This document shows, piece after piece, positions 26,801-34,691 of a DNA stretch of 64,000 nucleotides (position 1 is the first letter of the stretch; the number at the start of each line of letters is the position of its first letter). The DNA is from Xylanibacter ruminicola Ga6B6 (lineage in GTDB: Bacteria; Bacteroidota; Bacteroidia; Bacteroidales; Bacteroidaceae). Made by a program: the position numbers and the translations under genes. The DNA lies in contig NZ_JHXD01000013.1 of assembly GCF_000687715.1 (NCBI RefSeq), forward strand, positions 1-64,000, given 5' to 3'. The notes below the pieces were generated by a model, which saw only the letters and a program-made list of their open reading frames with translations, did no database searches and was not told where the DNA came from.

Positions 26801-27748
26801 ATGAATAAGATGTTTTATTCTTTAGCAGTCTTTGCATTGGTTGCTTGCGGTGGTGGTAGCAGTAGTAGCGATGGTCCTAATCCTACTCCCGATCCAACGC
26901 CTACACCTACACCAACTCCTACAGTAGGCAATGCTAATAAGAACGATGCTTCTGAGAATGCCTATCTGGCTCGTTTGGAAATGCCTAAGGCTCGTACCGA
27001 TTCAAAGGTGATTACCCATACTACCAAGGATTATGGCGTAACCTATTCGGTAGAGTGGGATAGCAATATCCGTGCTCAGCGCTGGACTTGTTACGATATG
27101 AACAAGCGCAACGCTGCCAAGAACGGTAATACCCGTAAGTCGCTTTGGCCTGATGGTGATCCCTGGAACTACGATCCCGATGTAGCTACGAGCGATCAGC
27201 AGGCCACCTATAGCGAGCTCAGCAAGAGCTATTATCCTGGTTCTAAGGATTATTACGAAAAGGGTCACGTTTGTCCTTCAAACGACCGCCTTTATACCAA
27301 GGATGCTAACGAGCAGACTTTCTACATGACTAACATTCTGCCAATGGTAGGTAAGTTTAATGGTAAGCTTTGGCAGAAGATGGAGCTGCAGGTAAACAGC
27401 TGGGCTCAGAAGTTGGGCGATGGCGACACCATTTTTATCTGTAAAGGTGGTACCATCGATAAGGCCGATCAGATTCTTGGCAAGACAATCAACAATCATG
27501 TCGTGCCCAAGTACTTCTTCATGGCGCTGTTGTTTAAGAACGCTTCTGGCCCCGTACGTATGTTAGGCTTTTGGGCCGAGCATCTGAACGAAGACAAATC
27601 GGGCGATGCACTCAAAAGTTATGTAGTAAGCATCGACGAATTGGAGGAAAAGACAGGTATTGATTTCTTCTGCAATCTCTCTGATACAATTGAGGAGCAG
27701 TTAGAATCAAAAACAGCAGACGACATTATTTCTGCCTGGGGACTTTAA
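26801..27748 (+). CDS. DNA/RNA non-specific endonuclease, lipoprotein
   Basis: A 315-residue lipoprotein (lipobox LVAC, Cys16; then GGG, Ser run) with a Pro-Thr linker at about 28-41. The beta-beta-alpha-metal nuclease domain covers 60-315. The catalytic motif is EKGHVCPSNDR with His156 (DRGH in the classic enzymes), followed by TNILP (Asn178) and FNGKLWQKMELQV (Asn187, Glu195) for metal binding. It should degrade DNA and RNA outside the cell. I use ATG 26801 because the alternative GTG 26762 lies inside a terminator and would spoil the lipoprotein signal. Confidence 0.9.
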   Translation: MNKMFYSLAVFALVACGGGSSSSDGPNPTPDPTPTPTPTPTVGNANKNDASENAYLARLEMPKARTDSKVITHTTKDYGVTYSVEWDSNIRAQRWTCYDMNKRNAAKNGNTRKSLWPDGDPWNYDPDVATSDQQATYSELSKSYYPGSKDYYEKGHVCPSNDRLYTKDANEQTFYMTNILPMVGKFNGKLWQKMELQVNSWAQKLGDGDTIFICKGGTIDKADQILGKTINNHVVPKYFFMALLFKNASGPVRMLGFWAEHLNEDKSGDALKSYVVSIDELEEKTGIDFFCNLSDTIEEQLESKTADDIISAWGL

Positions 27749-27759
27749 GAAAGTCACAA

Positions 27760-27793
27760 CGGTCACACGGTCACAGCTGTGACCATGTGACCG
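27760..27793. repeat. 34-bp near-perfect palindrome after the nuclease gene
   Basis: CGGTCACACGGTCACAG and its reverse complement CTGTGACCATGTGACCG abut with no loop and differ at one position. Each arm itself repeats GGTCAC, so the whole contains four GTCAC/GTGAC words. It is related to the hairpin at 27882-27913. Confidence 0.8.
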
Positions 27794-27881
27794 CTGAAGT
27801 GTGACAAACAAGTTTTTATGTTTTGAAATATTTGATTATCAAATAGTTATGGTAATTTTAGATTGCTAAGTGACTGCTAAT

Positions 27882-27920
27882 GGTCACATGGTCACAACTG
27901 TGACCGTGTGACCGTTTTTT
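27882..27920 (+). terminator. terminator-like copy of the GGTCACA palindrome
   Basis: GGTCACATGGTCACA (27882-27896) pairs with TGTGACCGTGTGACC (27899-27913) with one G-T wobble and is followed by G and six T. It probably ends the receptor-lipoprotein-nuclease transcript. Confidence 0.75.
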
Positions 27921-27925
27921 CGTTA

Positions 27926-28074
27926 GCTAAGGTTTGAATGGGTAAAACCTAAGGGCTGCAAGTACAATGCCTAAGGGTAACAGGTACAAAGAGCCTGAGA
28001 AATAATCATTTGCCTATACTCAAACGATTGTTTGCCTATACGCGAACGACTATTTGCCTATACCCGATTTGAAA
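27926..28074 (+). repeat. two adjacent three-copy arrays with a 22-bp period
   Basis: Array A starts at 27926, 27948 and 27970 and shares (G/C)CTAAGG with a looser tail containing GTACAA in two copies. Array B starts at 28009, 28031 and 28053 and shares the exact 11-mer TTTGCCTATAC followed by a CGAACGA-like tail. Both have exactly 22 bp per unit, two helical turns, so any bound protein would sit on one DNA face. B ends about 36 bp before the -33 element of the receptor gene. Confidence 0.8.
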
Positions 28075-28109
28075 CGCAGTTCAGAAATGTGAATTTTCTT
28101 AATAAAAAC

Positions 28110-28140
28110 TTGCATCCTATTGTTTTATTTTGTATCTTTG
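28110..28140 (+). promoter_or_regulatory. promoter of the second Oar-like receptor
   Basis: TTG (28110-28112) and TATCTTTG (28133-28140) are 20 nt apart. Transcription would begin near 28147, which makes the ATG at 28173 the start rather than the GTG at 28149. Confidence 0.75.
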
Positions 28141-28172
28141 CCCCGTAAGTGGAACAATTTAACTGGTTGAAG

Positions 28173-31100
28173 ATGAAAAGACTTTCTACATTACTATTTG
28201 TACTTTTGACAATATCGCTTTCTGTTATGGCTCAGGTTACTACATCTGGTATTACAGGTGTGGTGATGGCTGATGGCGAAGAGGCTATCGGTGCTACCGT
28301 TACGGCCAAGCATGTGCCTTCGGGCTCTATCTATCGTGGTGTTACCAATATCGATGGTCACTACACGATTACAGGCATGAAGGCGGGCGGACCTTACGAG
28401 GTTGAGATATCGTATATCGGTTTCCAGACATCGCGTTTTACCGATATCCAGTTGGCACTGGGTCAGAATGCTGTGGTCGATGCCACCCTGAGCGAGGGCT
28501 CAGAGATGATTCAGGAGATTGTGGTAACGGCTAAGGCCAACAATACCATGCGTAGCGACCGTAGTGGCGCTGTAACCAGTCTGAACGCTAACCAGATGGC
28601 TGCTGTGCCTAATATCGGTCGTTCGATGCTGGATATCATGAAGATGACGCCACAGTCGAGCTCGGCCAGCGGTATGGCTATTGGTGGTGGAAACTACCGC
28701 CAGTCGTATGTCACCATCGATGGTGCCTCGTTCAACGATTCGTTCGGTATGGAACCCAGTCCGCTGCCTGGTGGCGGCACTCCCATCTCGCTCGAGGCAC
28801 TCGATCAGATGACCGTTTCGGTTACGCCTTACGATGTGCGTCAGAGTGGTTTTACTGGCGGTGGCGTGAATGCGGTTACCAAGAGTGGTACCAACACCTT
28901 TAAGGGTATGGCCTATACCTTCCTGACCAGTTCCGACCTGAAGGGTAAGAAGATTCGTAACGACCGGTTGCCCGTATCCAAGGGGCATAACAGCACCTTT
29001 GGCTTGAGCTTTGGCGGACCGATTATCAAGGATAAGCTCTTCTTCTTCCTTAACGGCGAGTACGAGGATAATGTGACGGCTGGCCCAGCCGTGATGGCTT
29101 ATAACCGCAGCGACCAGCCCTATTCGGCTACGAATCGTCGCCCCAAGTTGGCCGAGCTCGAGAGTCTGTCTACCTACATGCAGAACGCTTATGGTATTAC
29201 CACAGGTCCTTGGCAGAATTATAACCTGAAAACGCCCGCCTACCGTATTCTGGCCCGTATCGACTGGAACATCAACGACGATCATAAGTTTAACGTGCGC
29301 TTCACCAAGTCGAACCGTAAGGAGGCCAACCCCGCTTCGGCATCGCGTAGTATCGGTAGCAATCGCACCTCTATTATCTATGGTGGCAACCAGAACTCGT
29401 ATGGCGGCAATACCGATTATGGTATGTCGTCGCTCTCAAGCCGTTATATGACCGAGTTCCGCTTCACTTCGGTGGCTGCCGAGCTCAATAGCAAGTTCGG
29501 TAAGCTGCATAACACCCTGCGTGGCACCTATTCGTATCAGGACCAGCCCCGTAGCAACGAGTATGGTGTTGATGTGCCTGTAGTTGAGATTGTGATGAGC
29601 GATGGTCAGGGCCATTATCCTTACTGGGCGCTTACCGGCGATTTGTTTACTTATGGTAATGTGGCCAAAACCAAGACTACCGTGATTACCGACGAAATCA
29701 ATATCCAGTTGGGTAAGCACAACCTGTTTGGCGGTTTGCAGTACGAGCACAACTGGGCTGCCAACGGCTATGCTCAGGCTGGTGCCGGCTATTATGCCTT
29801 CCAGGCGAGTCAGGACGAGATAGATAAGGCCATCGTAAACAACGACTGGGGCCCGATTTTCGCTGTAGATCACACCCGCTTGTTTGGTATCACCTACGGC
29901 AATGGCGACAATCACGATCATTTTGTGGCTAAAATGAGCACCAACCAGTGGTCGCTCTATCTGCAGGATAACATGAGTTTGAGCGATCGTTTCCGCATGT
30001 CACTTGGTCTGCGTTTCGAGCTGCCGTCTTATCCCAGTCTGAAGGATAATTTCAACGAGGAGTATTATAAGATTAGCTTTGGTGGCGAGCATTTCCGCAC
30101 CGATAACGTGCCCAAAGCCAGCATCTCGGTATCGCCGCGTGTGGGCTTCAACTGGGATATTACCGGCAATCGTAACCTGATACTGCGTGGTGGTTCGGGC
30201 CTCTTCATCGGTCGCCTGCCGTTTGTTTGGCTCATCTCGGCTGTAGGCAACTCAGGTATGGGACAAACCTCGTATATTGCCTCGCAAACCAAGGGTATTA
30301 TTCCTACCTTTACCACCAGTCAGCAGAATATGCTGCAGCAGATAGGTGCTCAGAGCAAGATTTCGGTGCCCAGCAGCGCCACTATCCTGAGCGATAACCT
30401 GCGTATGCCCAAAACGTGGAAAACCTCGTTGGCACTCGATGCCAAGCTGCCTGGCGATATCGACTTTACCATCGAGGGTATCTATAACCGCGATATCAAC
30501 CCCGTAGTAGTGGCCAATCGCGACATCTACTGGGATGGCACTTCTACTATCGACTTAGGTCACGGCGATGTGCGCCATAAGATGTCGTATTACGATGCCA
30601 ACTCTTCCGCTTATGTGCTCGAGAATGCAGGTCATAAGGCCTACTATATGTCGCTCAGCGCCCAGTTGCGTAAGAAGTTCGACTTTGGTCTCGATCTCTC
30701 GGCCAGCTACACCATCTCAAGGGCCAAGACCTATACCGATGGTATCGGCAACCAGGTGGCATCGGCCTATAACAACTACCGCAACTCGGTTAATGCCGTT
30801 AATGATAACGAGTTGGGCTATGCCACCTACGTGGCTCCTAACCGCTTGCTGCTCTCGGCCAGCTACACACTCAACGAGGGAAAGAACAACACCTCGCACT
30901 TCTCGTTGGTTTACGATGGCTACCAGTATGGTTTCCTTACCGAGTATGCTTTCAGCCGTTACAGCTATATCTTCTCGGCCAACGTTAACAGCGACGCCTT
31001 GGCGCCTGCCAACCTGATTTATGTGCCCGCCTCGCGCCAGGAACTCGACAGCTGGGACTTTGCCGAGAGTACCTACGGCGCTAACCATCAGGTATATACC

Positions 31101-31490
31101 GCCCAGATGCAGCGCGACGATTTCTGGGCTTATATCCAGCAGGACGATTATCTGAAGCATCGCACCGGTAAGTATGCCGAGCGTGGTGGCGCTAAGATGC
31201 CTTGGCACCATCAGATCGACTTTAAGTTCGAGCATGATATGAGTCTCCTCTGCGGTAAAACCAAGCATACCCTGCAGTTAGGTGTCGATATCCTCAACCT
31301 GCCCAATTTCCTTAACAAGAAGTGGGGACTTTACAAGCAGGTTACCGAAACGTCGCTGCTCTCTTATAGCAAGGGTCAATACACCTACAATACAGTTAAT
31401 GGCGAGCGCCACCTGCACACCTATTCCGATTTCCTCGGTCTGCAGTCAACGTATCAGATTATGTTTACTATTCGTTATCTGTTTAATTAA
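28173..31490 (+). CDS. Oar-like TonB-dependent outer-membrane receptor (paralogue)
   Basis: A 1105-residue paralogue of the receptor at 21898. The signal peptide ends SVMA|QVTT. A carboxypeptidase-regulatory-like domain (about 23-105; YIGFQTSRFTDIQLALGQ within it), a plug with VTIDGASFNDSFG and TPYDVRQSGFTGGGVNAVTKS, and a beta-barrel ending in TIRYLFN follow. The domain plan is the same as the first receptor, but codon use is less biased and the barrel is clearly diverged, so the ligand probably differs. A separate promoter with upstream repeat arrays suggests separate regulation. Confidence 0.9.
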   Translation: MKRLSTLLFVLLTISLSVMAQVTTSGITGVVMADGEEAIGATVTAKHVPSGSIYRGVTNIDGHYTITGMKAGGPYEVEISYIGFQTSRFTDIQLALGQNAVVDATLSEGSEMIQEIVVTAKANNTMRSDRSGAVTSLNANQMAAVPNIGRSMLDIMKMTPQSSSASGMAIGGGNYRQSYVTIDGASFNDSFGMEPSPLPGGGTPISLEALDQMTVSVTPYDVRQSGFTGGGVNAVTKSGTNTFKGMAYTFLTSSDLKGKKIRNDRLPVSKGHNSTFGLSFGGPIIKDKLFFFLNGEYEDNVTAGPAVMAYNRSDQPYSATNRRPKLAELESLSTYMQNAYGITTGPWQNYNLKTPAYRILARIDWNINDDHKFNVRFTKSNRKEANPASASRSIGSNRTSIIYGGNQNSYGGNTDYGMSSLSSRYMTEFRFTSVAAELNSKFGKLHNTLRGTYSYQDQPRSNEYGVDVPVVEIVMSDGQGHYPYWALTGDLFTYGNVAKTKTTVITDEINIQLGKHNLFGGLQYEHNWAANGYAQAGAGYYAFQASQDEIDKAIVNNDWGPIFAVDHTRLFGITYGNGDNHDHFVAKMSTNQWSLYLQDNMSLSDRFRMSLGLRFELPSYPSLKDNFNEEYYKISFGGEHFRTDNVPKASISVSPRVGFNWDITGNRNLILRGGSGLFIGRLPFVWLISAVGNSGMGQTSYIASQTKGIIPTFTTSQQNMLQQIGAQSKISVPSSATILSDNLRMPKTWKTSLALDAKLPGDIDFTIEGIYNRDINPVVVANRDIYWDGTSTIDLGHGDVRHKMSYYDANSSAYVLENAGHKAYYMSLSAQLRKKFDFGLDLSASYTISRAKTYTDGIGNQVASAYNNYRNSVNAVNDNELGYATYVAPNRLLLSASYTLNEGKNNTSHFSLVYDGYQYGFLTEYAFSRYSYIFSANVNSDALAPANLIYVPASRQELDSWDFAESTYGANHQVYTAQMQRDDFWAYIQQDDYLKHRTGKYAERGGAKMPWHHQIDFKFEHDMSLLCGKTKHTLQLGVDILNLPNFLNKKWGLYKQVTETSLLSYSKGQYTYNTVNGERHLHTYSDFLGLQSTYQIMFTIRYLFN

Positions 31491-31498
31491 TAGAGATT

Positions 31499-31526
31499 AA
31501 TCCTCGCCAAAAGGCGGGGATTTTCT
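31499..31526 (+). terminator. terminator after the second receptor
   Basis: ATCCTCGCC (31500-31508), loop AAAA, GGCGGGGAT (31513-31521), then TTT. Stem of nine with one G-T pair. Confidence 0.85.
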
Positions 31527-31542
31527 ATGATTTTATGTTAAT

Positions 31543-31570
31543 TATCAACTTTCAATTCTCAATTATCAAT
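31543..31570 (+). repeat. heptanucleotide tandem repeat upstream of glyS
   Basis: TATCAAC, TTTCAAT, TCTCAAT and TATCAAT begin at 31543, 31550, 31557 and 31564 with exact 7-bp period. The array lies just before the -7 box of glyS and may cover its -33 region. Confidence 0.75.
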
Positions 31571-31579
31571 TTATTTGTG

Positions 31580-31587
31580 TAACTTTG
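31580..31587 (+). promoter_or_regulatory. -7 box for glyS
   Basis: TAACTTTG, 43 nt before the glyS ATG. The expected -33 region falls inside the heptanucleotide array. Confidence 0.6.
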
Positions 31588-31630
31588 CAGCCAAATTATA
31601 TAATAGTAAATTGTCAAATTGTAAATAGAG

Positions 31631-33172
31631 ATGGCACAAGAAGATGTATTTAAGAAGATCGTGAGCCACTGTAAGGAGTATGGCTTTGTATTCCCCTCAA
31701 GTGAGATTTACGATGGTTTAGGAGCCGTTTACGATTACGGTCAGAACGGTGTAGAGTTGAAGAATAACATTAAGCAGTATTGGTGGAAGGCTATGACGAT
31801 GCTTCACGAGAACATCGTTGGTATCGATAGTGCCATCTTTATGCACCCCACCATTTGGAAGGCATCAGGTCACGTTGATGCTTTCAACGATCCCTTGATT
31901 GACAACCGCGACTCAAAGAAGCGTTACCGCGCCGATGTACTCATCGAGGATCAGATTGCCAAGTACGACGAGAAGATCCAGAAGGAGGTTGAGAAGGCCC
32001 GCAAGCGTTTTGGCGACAGCTTCGACGAGGCAAAGTATATGGAAACCAGCGAGCGCGTAAAGGAGACTAAGGAGAAGCGCGACAATCTGCACGCCCGTTA
32101 TGCCGAGGCTATGCAGGGTCCCGATCTCGAGGCTCTGAAGCAGATTATCCTCGACGAGGAGATTGTTGATCCTATCAGCGGTACCAAGAACTGGACCGAC
32201 GTTCGTCAGTTCAACCTGATGTTCGCTACCGAGATGGGTGCCAGCGCCGATGCTTCGATGAAGGTTTACCTGCGTCCTGAGACTGCTCAGGGTATCTTTG
32301 TAAACTACCTGAACGTGCAGAAGACCGGTCGTATGAAGATTCCTTTCGGTATCGCTCAGATTGGTAAGGCTTTCCGTAACGAGATTGTAGCCCGTCAGTT
32401 CATCTTCCGTATGCGTGAGTTCGAGCAGATGGAGATGCAGTTCTTTGTAGCTCCTGGTACCGAGCTCGAGTGGTTCCCCAAGTGGAAGGAAACTCGTATG
32501 AAGTGGCACCAGGCTCTGGGCTTCGGTGCTGAGAACTATCGTTTCCACGACCACGATAAGCTGGCTCACTATGCTAATGCAGCTACCGATATCGAGTTCA
32601 AGATGCCATTCGGCTTCAAGGAGGTTGAGGGTATCCACTCTCGTACCAACTTCGACCTGAGCCAGCACGAGAAGTTCTCTGGTAAGAGCATCAAGTACTT
32701 CGATCCTCAGACCAACGAGAGCTATACTCCATACGTTATCGAGACCTCTATCGGTGTCGATCGTATGTTCCTGAGCATCATGTGCCACGCTTTCGAGGAG
32801 GAGAAGCTCGAGAATGGCGAGACTCGTACCGTACTCAAGTTGCCCGCAGCCCTCGCACCAGTTAAGTGCGCTGTTATGCCTCTGGTTAAGAAGGATGGTC
32901 TGCCCGAGAAGGCACGCGAGATTATCGACCAGCTCAAGTTCCACTTCAACTGTCAGTACGACGAGAAGGATTCTATCGGTAAGCGTTATCGCCGTCAGGA
33001 TGCCATTGGTACTCCTTACTGCGTAACTGTCGATCACGACACCCTCACCGATGGTAAGGTAACCCTGCGTTTCCGCGACACCATGGAGCAGGAGCGTGTA
33101 AACATCAGCGATCTTAACTCAATCATCGAGGATAAGGTAAGCATCGCCAGTCTGCTTAAGAAGCTTCAGTAA
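31631..33172 (+). CDS. glyS: glycyl-tRNA synthetase (homodimeric type)
   Basis: A 513-residue class II synthetase of the alpha2 type that charges tRNA-Gly. Motif 2 is GKAFRNEIVARQFIFRMREF and motif 3 is GVDRMFLSIM. The anticodon-binding domain begins near residue 415 (PVKCAVMPLVKKDGLPEKA). The insertion around residues 100-160 is Lys/Glu-rich and helical, as in other Bacteroidota. It heads a run of four close genes ending at 35698. Confidence 0.96.
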   Translation: MAQEDVFKKIVSHCKEYGFVFPSSEIYDGLGAVYDYGQNGVELKNNIKQYWWKAMTMLHENIVGIDSAIFMHPTIWKASGHVDAFNDPLIDNRDSKKRYRADVLIEDQIAKYDEKIQKEVEKARKRFGDSFDEAKYMETSERVKETKEKRDNLHARYAEAMQGPDLEALKQIILDEEIVDPISGTKNWTDVRQFNLMFATEMGASADASMKVYLRPETAQGIFVNYLNVQKTGRMKIPFGIAQIGKAFRNEIVARQFIFRMREFEQMEMQFFVAPGTELEWFPKWKETRMKWHQALGFGAENYRFHDHDKLAHYANAATDIEFKMPFGFKEVEGIHSRTNFDLSQHEKFSGKSIKYFDPQTNESYTPYVIETSIGVDRMFLSIMCHAFEEEKLENGETRTVLKLPAALAPVKCAVMPLVKKDGLPEKAREIIDQLKFHFNCQYDEKDSIGKRYRRQDAIGTPYCVTVDHDTLTDGKVTLRFRDTMEQERVNISDLNSIIEDKVSIASLLKKLQ

Positions 33173-33175
33173 ACA

Positions 33176-33811
33176 ATGAAGAATTTTAAATACATATGGA
33201 TTGCCGTGATACTGTTCCCACTTGTGGGAATGGTATCATCGTGCACCGAAGATGAGACCGAAGAGGGCGAGTTCGACAACTGGAAGCAGAAGAACGAAAC
33301 CTTCTTTAATCAGGTGGTTTCTAATTCTAACTACAAGAAAATCCTGACTTACACTAAGGATACCACAAATCCCAGTATTACCGATGCCGACTACATCTAC
33401 GTAGATGTGCTGGAGGAGGGAAATGGCACCGAAACAGCACTTTTCACCGACTCAGTGTTCTATACCTATCGCGGTAGATTGATTCCATCAAAGACATATG
33501 AGAAAGGTTATGTGTTCGATCAGTCGTTCTTGGGCGATTTCGATTGGTCAAAGTCTGCTATGCTCAAGGCGTGCGTAAGCTGGAATAAAGTAACCACAAC
33601 ATCGGGCACAACCACGAGTTTGTTCACCGAGGGTTTCTGCACAGCCCTGCAGCACATGAAGAAAGGCGACCATTGGCTGGTTTACATCCCCTATCAGCTT
33701 GCTTATGGCGAAACTACTTCATCGTCCATTCCTGGCTACAGCACGCTGGTGTTCGAGATTGCTGTTGCTGATGTGTGGCACCCAGGCGAATCGCGCCCTG
33801 CTTTTAAGTAA
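33176..33811 (+). CDS. FKBP-like lipoprotein
   Basis: A 211-residue lipoprotein (lipobox VSSC, Cys23) followed by an acidic stretch TEDETEEGE that could act as a surface-export signal. The C-terminal part (about 75-205) is FKBP-like: YTYRGRL, VFDQSF, LAYGE and STLVFEI. The conserved VIxGW segment is replaced by FTEGFCTAL and there is an inserted loop before it. The catalytic pocket may therefore be altered and the protein may bind rather than isomerise. It starts 3 nt after glyS. Fourth FKBP-type gene in the window. Confidence 0.85.
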   Translation: MKNFKYIWIAVILFPLVGMVSSCTEDETEEGEFDNWKQKNETFFNQVVSNSNYKKILTYTKDTTNPSITDADYIYVDVLEEGNGTETALFTDSVFYTYRGRLIPSKTYEKGYVFDQSFLGDFDWSKSAMLKACVSWNKVTTTSGTTTSLFTEGFCTALQHMKKGDHWLVYIPYQLAYGETTSSSIPGYSTLVFEIAVADVWHPGESRPAFK

Positions 33812-33854
33812 GTAGCACTAAGAATCACAAAACTTTTTATAAAATCCATTGCCT

Positions 33855-34691
33855 ATGCCTAAATACGCCGATTATATTAAACGCATCGAAATCGACTCGC
33901 TTTGGAGCGGGAAGAAACATATCGTGTGGGAACTTAACCGTCAGGTTAACATCCTCAGTGGTACTAACGGTCAGGGCAAAAGTACCATCCTGAATAAGGT
34001 GGTAAAGGGTTTGATTGCAGGTGGCGAGTTCCCCTCGCACATGCTCAAGGGGGTTCACTTGGATGTGGTGCCCGAAGATGCCAAGTGGATTCGTTACGAT
34101 ATGATCCGTTCGCTCGATACCAACCTGCAGCAGGCATTGGCCGAGGGCGAGGGATTCCTCCGTCAGGCCTTTTCGGCATTGGCTGGTGTTGGTGGTGGTT
34201 CGCTGCTCGATATCCAGCTCTACAACCTGCAGCGCAAGTACCTTGATTATCAGGTAAACATAGGCAATCGCATTATCGAAAAACTGCAGAGCGGCGATAC
34301 CGATGCCGCTCAGCAGCTTTCACAAAAAAAGTCACGTTTCCAGGACATTGTTGATGAGCTGTTCCGCGAAACGGGCAAGAAAATTATCCGTACCGAGAAC
34401 GAACTTCGCTTCACCCAGATAGGCGAGGTGCTGTTACCCTACCAGCTGTCGAGTGGCGAAAAGCAGATGCTGATTATCCTGCTCACTGTACTGGTCGAGG
34501 ATAACCAGCCTTATGTGCTGTTTATGGACGAACCCGAGGTATCGCTCCATCTCGAATGGCAGAAGCGTCTGGTCGATCTCTGTGTCGAGCTTAATCCTAA
34601 CGTACAGATTATTCTTACCACCCATTCGCCCGCCATCGTTATGAACGGCTGGGTTGATGCTGTTACCGAAGTAAGCGATATTACGGTATGA
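33855..34691 (+). CDS. ABC/AAA-type ATPase, PARIS AriA-like or OLD-like
   Basis: A 278-residue SMC/ABC-class ATPase without membrane segments. Walker A GTNGQGKST is at 36-44, the signature LSSGEKQ at 198-204, Walker B VLFMDEP at 221-227 (Asp225, Glu226) and the switch His257 in TTHSP. The middle (about 85-185) is helical and probably forms a short coiled-coil or lid. I start at ATG 33855; a TTG at 33849 is the only alternative. The stop overlaps the next gene by ATGA. ATPase plus DUF4435 partner is the arrangement of the PARIS anti-phage system (AriA/AriB) and, when fused, of OLD nucleases. A housekeeping role cannot be excluded. Confidence 0.85.
   Translation: MPKYADYIKRIEIDSLWSGKKHIVWELNRQVNILSGTNGQGKSTILNKVVKGLIAGGEFPSHMLKGVHLDVVPEDAKWIRYDMIRSLDTNLQQALAEGEGFLRQAFSALAGVGGGSLLDIQLYNLQRKYLDYQVNIGNRIIEKLQSGDTDAAQQLSQKKSRFQDIVDELFRETGKKIIRTENELRFTQIGEVLLPYQLSSGEKQMLIILLTVLVEDNQPYVLFMDEPEVSLHLEWQKRLVDLCVELNPNVQIILTTHSPAIVMNGWVDAVTEVSDITV

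Larger units (their letters stand above)
27749..28109. other. intergenic region with palindromes and two 22-bp repeat arrays
   Basis: No gene is evident. The stretch holds a near-perfect palindrome (27760-27793), a related hairpin with a T-tract (27882-27920), three CTAAGG units (27926-27991) and three TTTGCCTATAC units (28009-28074), then the promoter of the second receptor. Confidence 0.75.

Noticed and set aside
27926..28074. CRISPR or integron-like array before the second receptor
   Set aside because: The 22-bp units leave only about 11 bp between conserved cores, too short for spacers. There is no integrase.
28149..28172. GTG 28149 as start of the second receptor
   Set aside because: It would coincide with the predicted transcription start and add residues ahead of a normal signal peptide. 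ATG 28173 is better.
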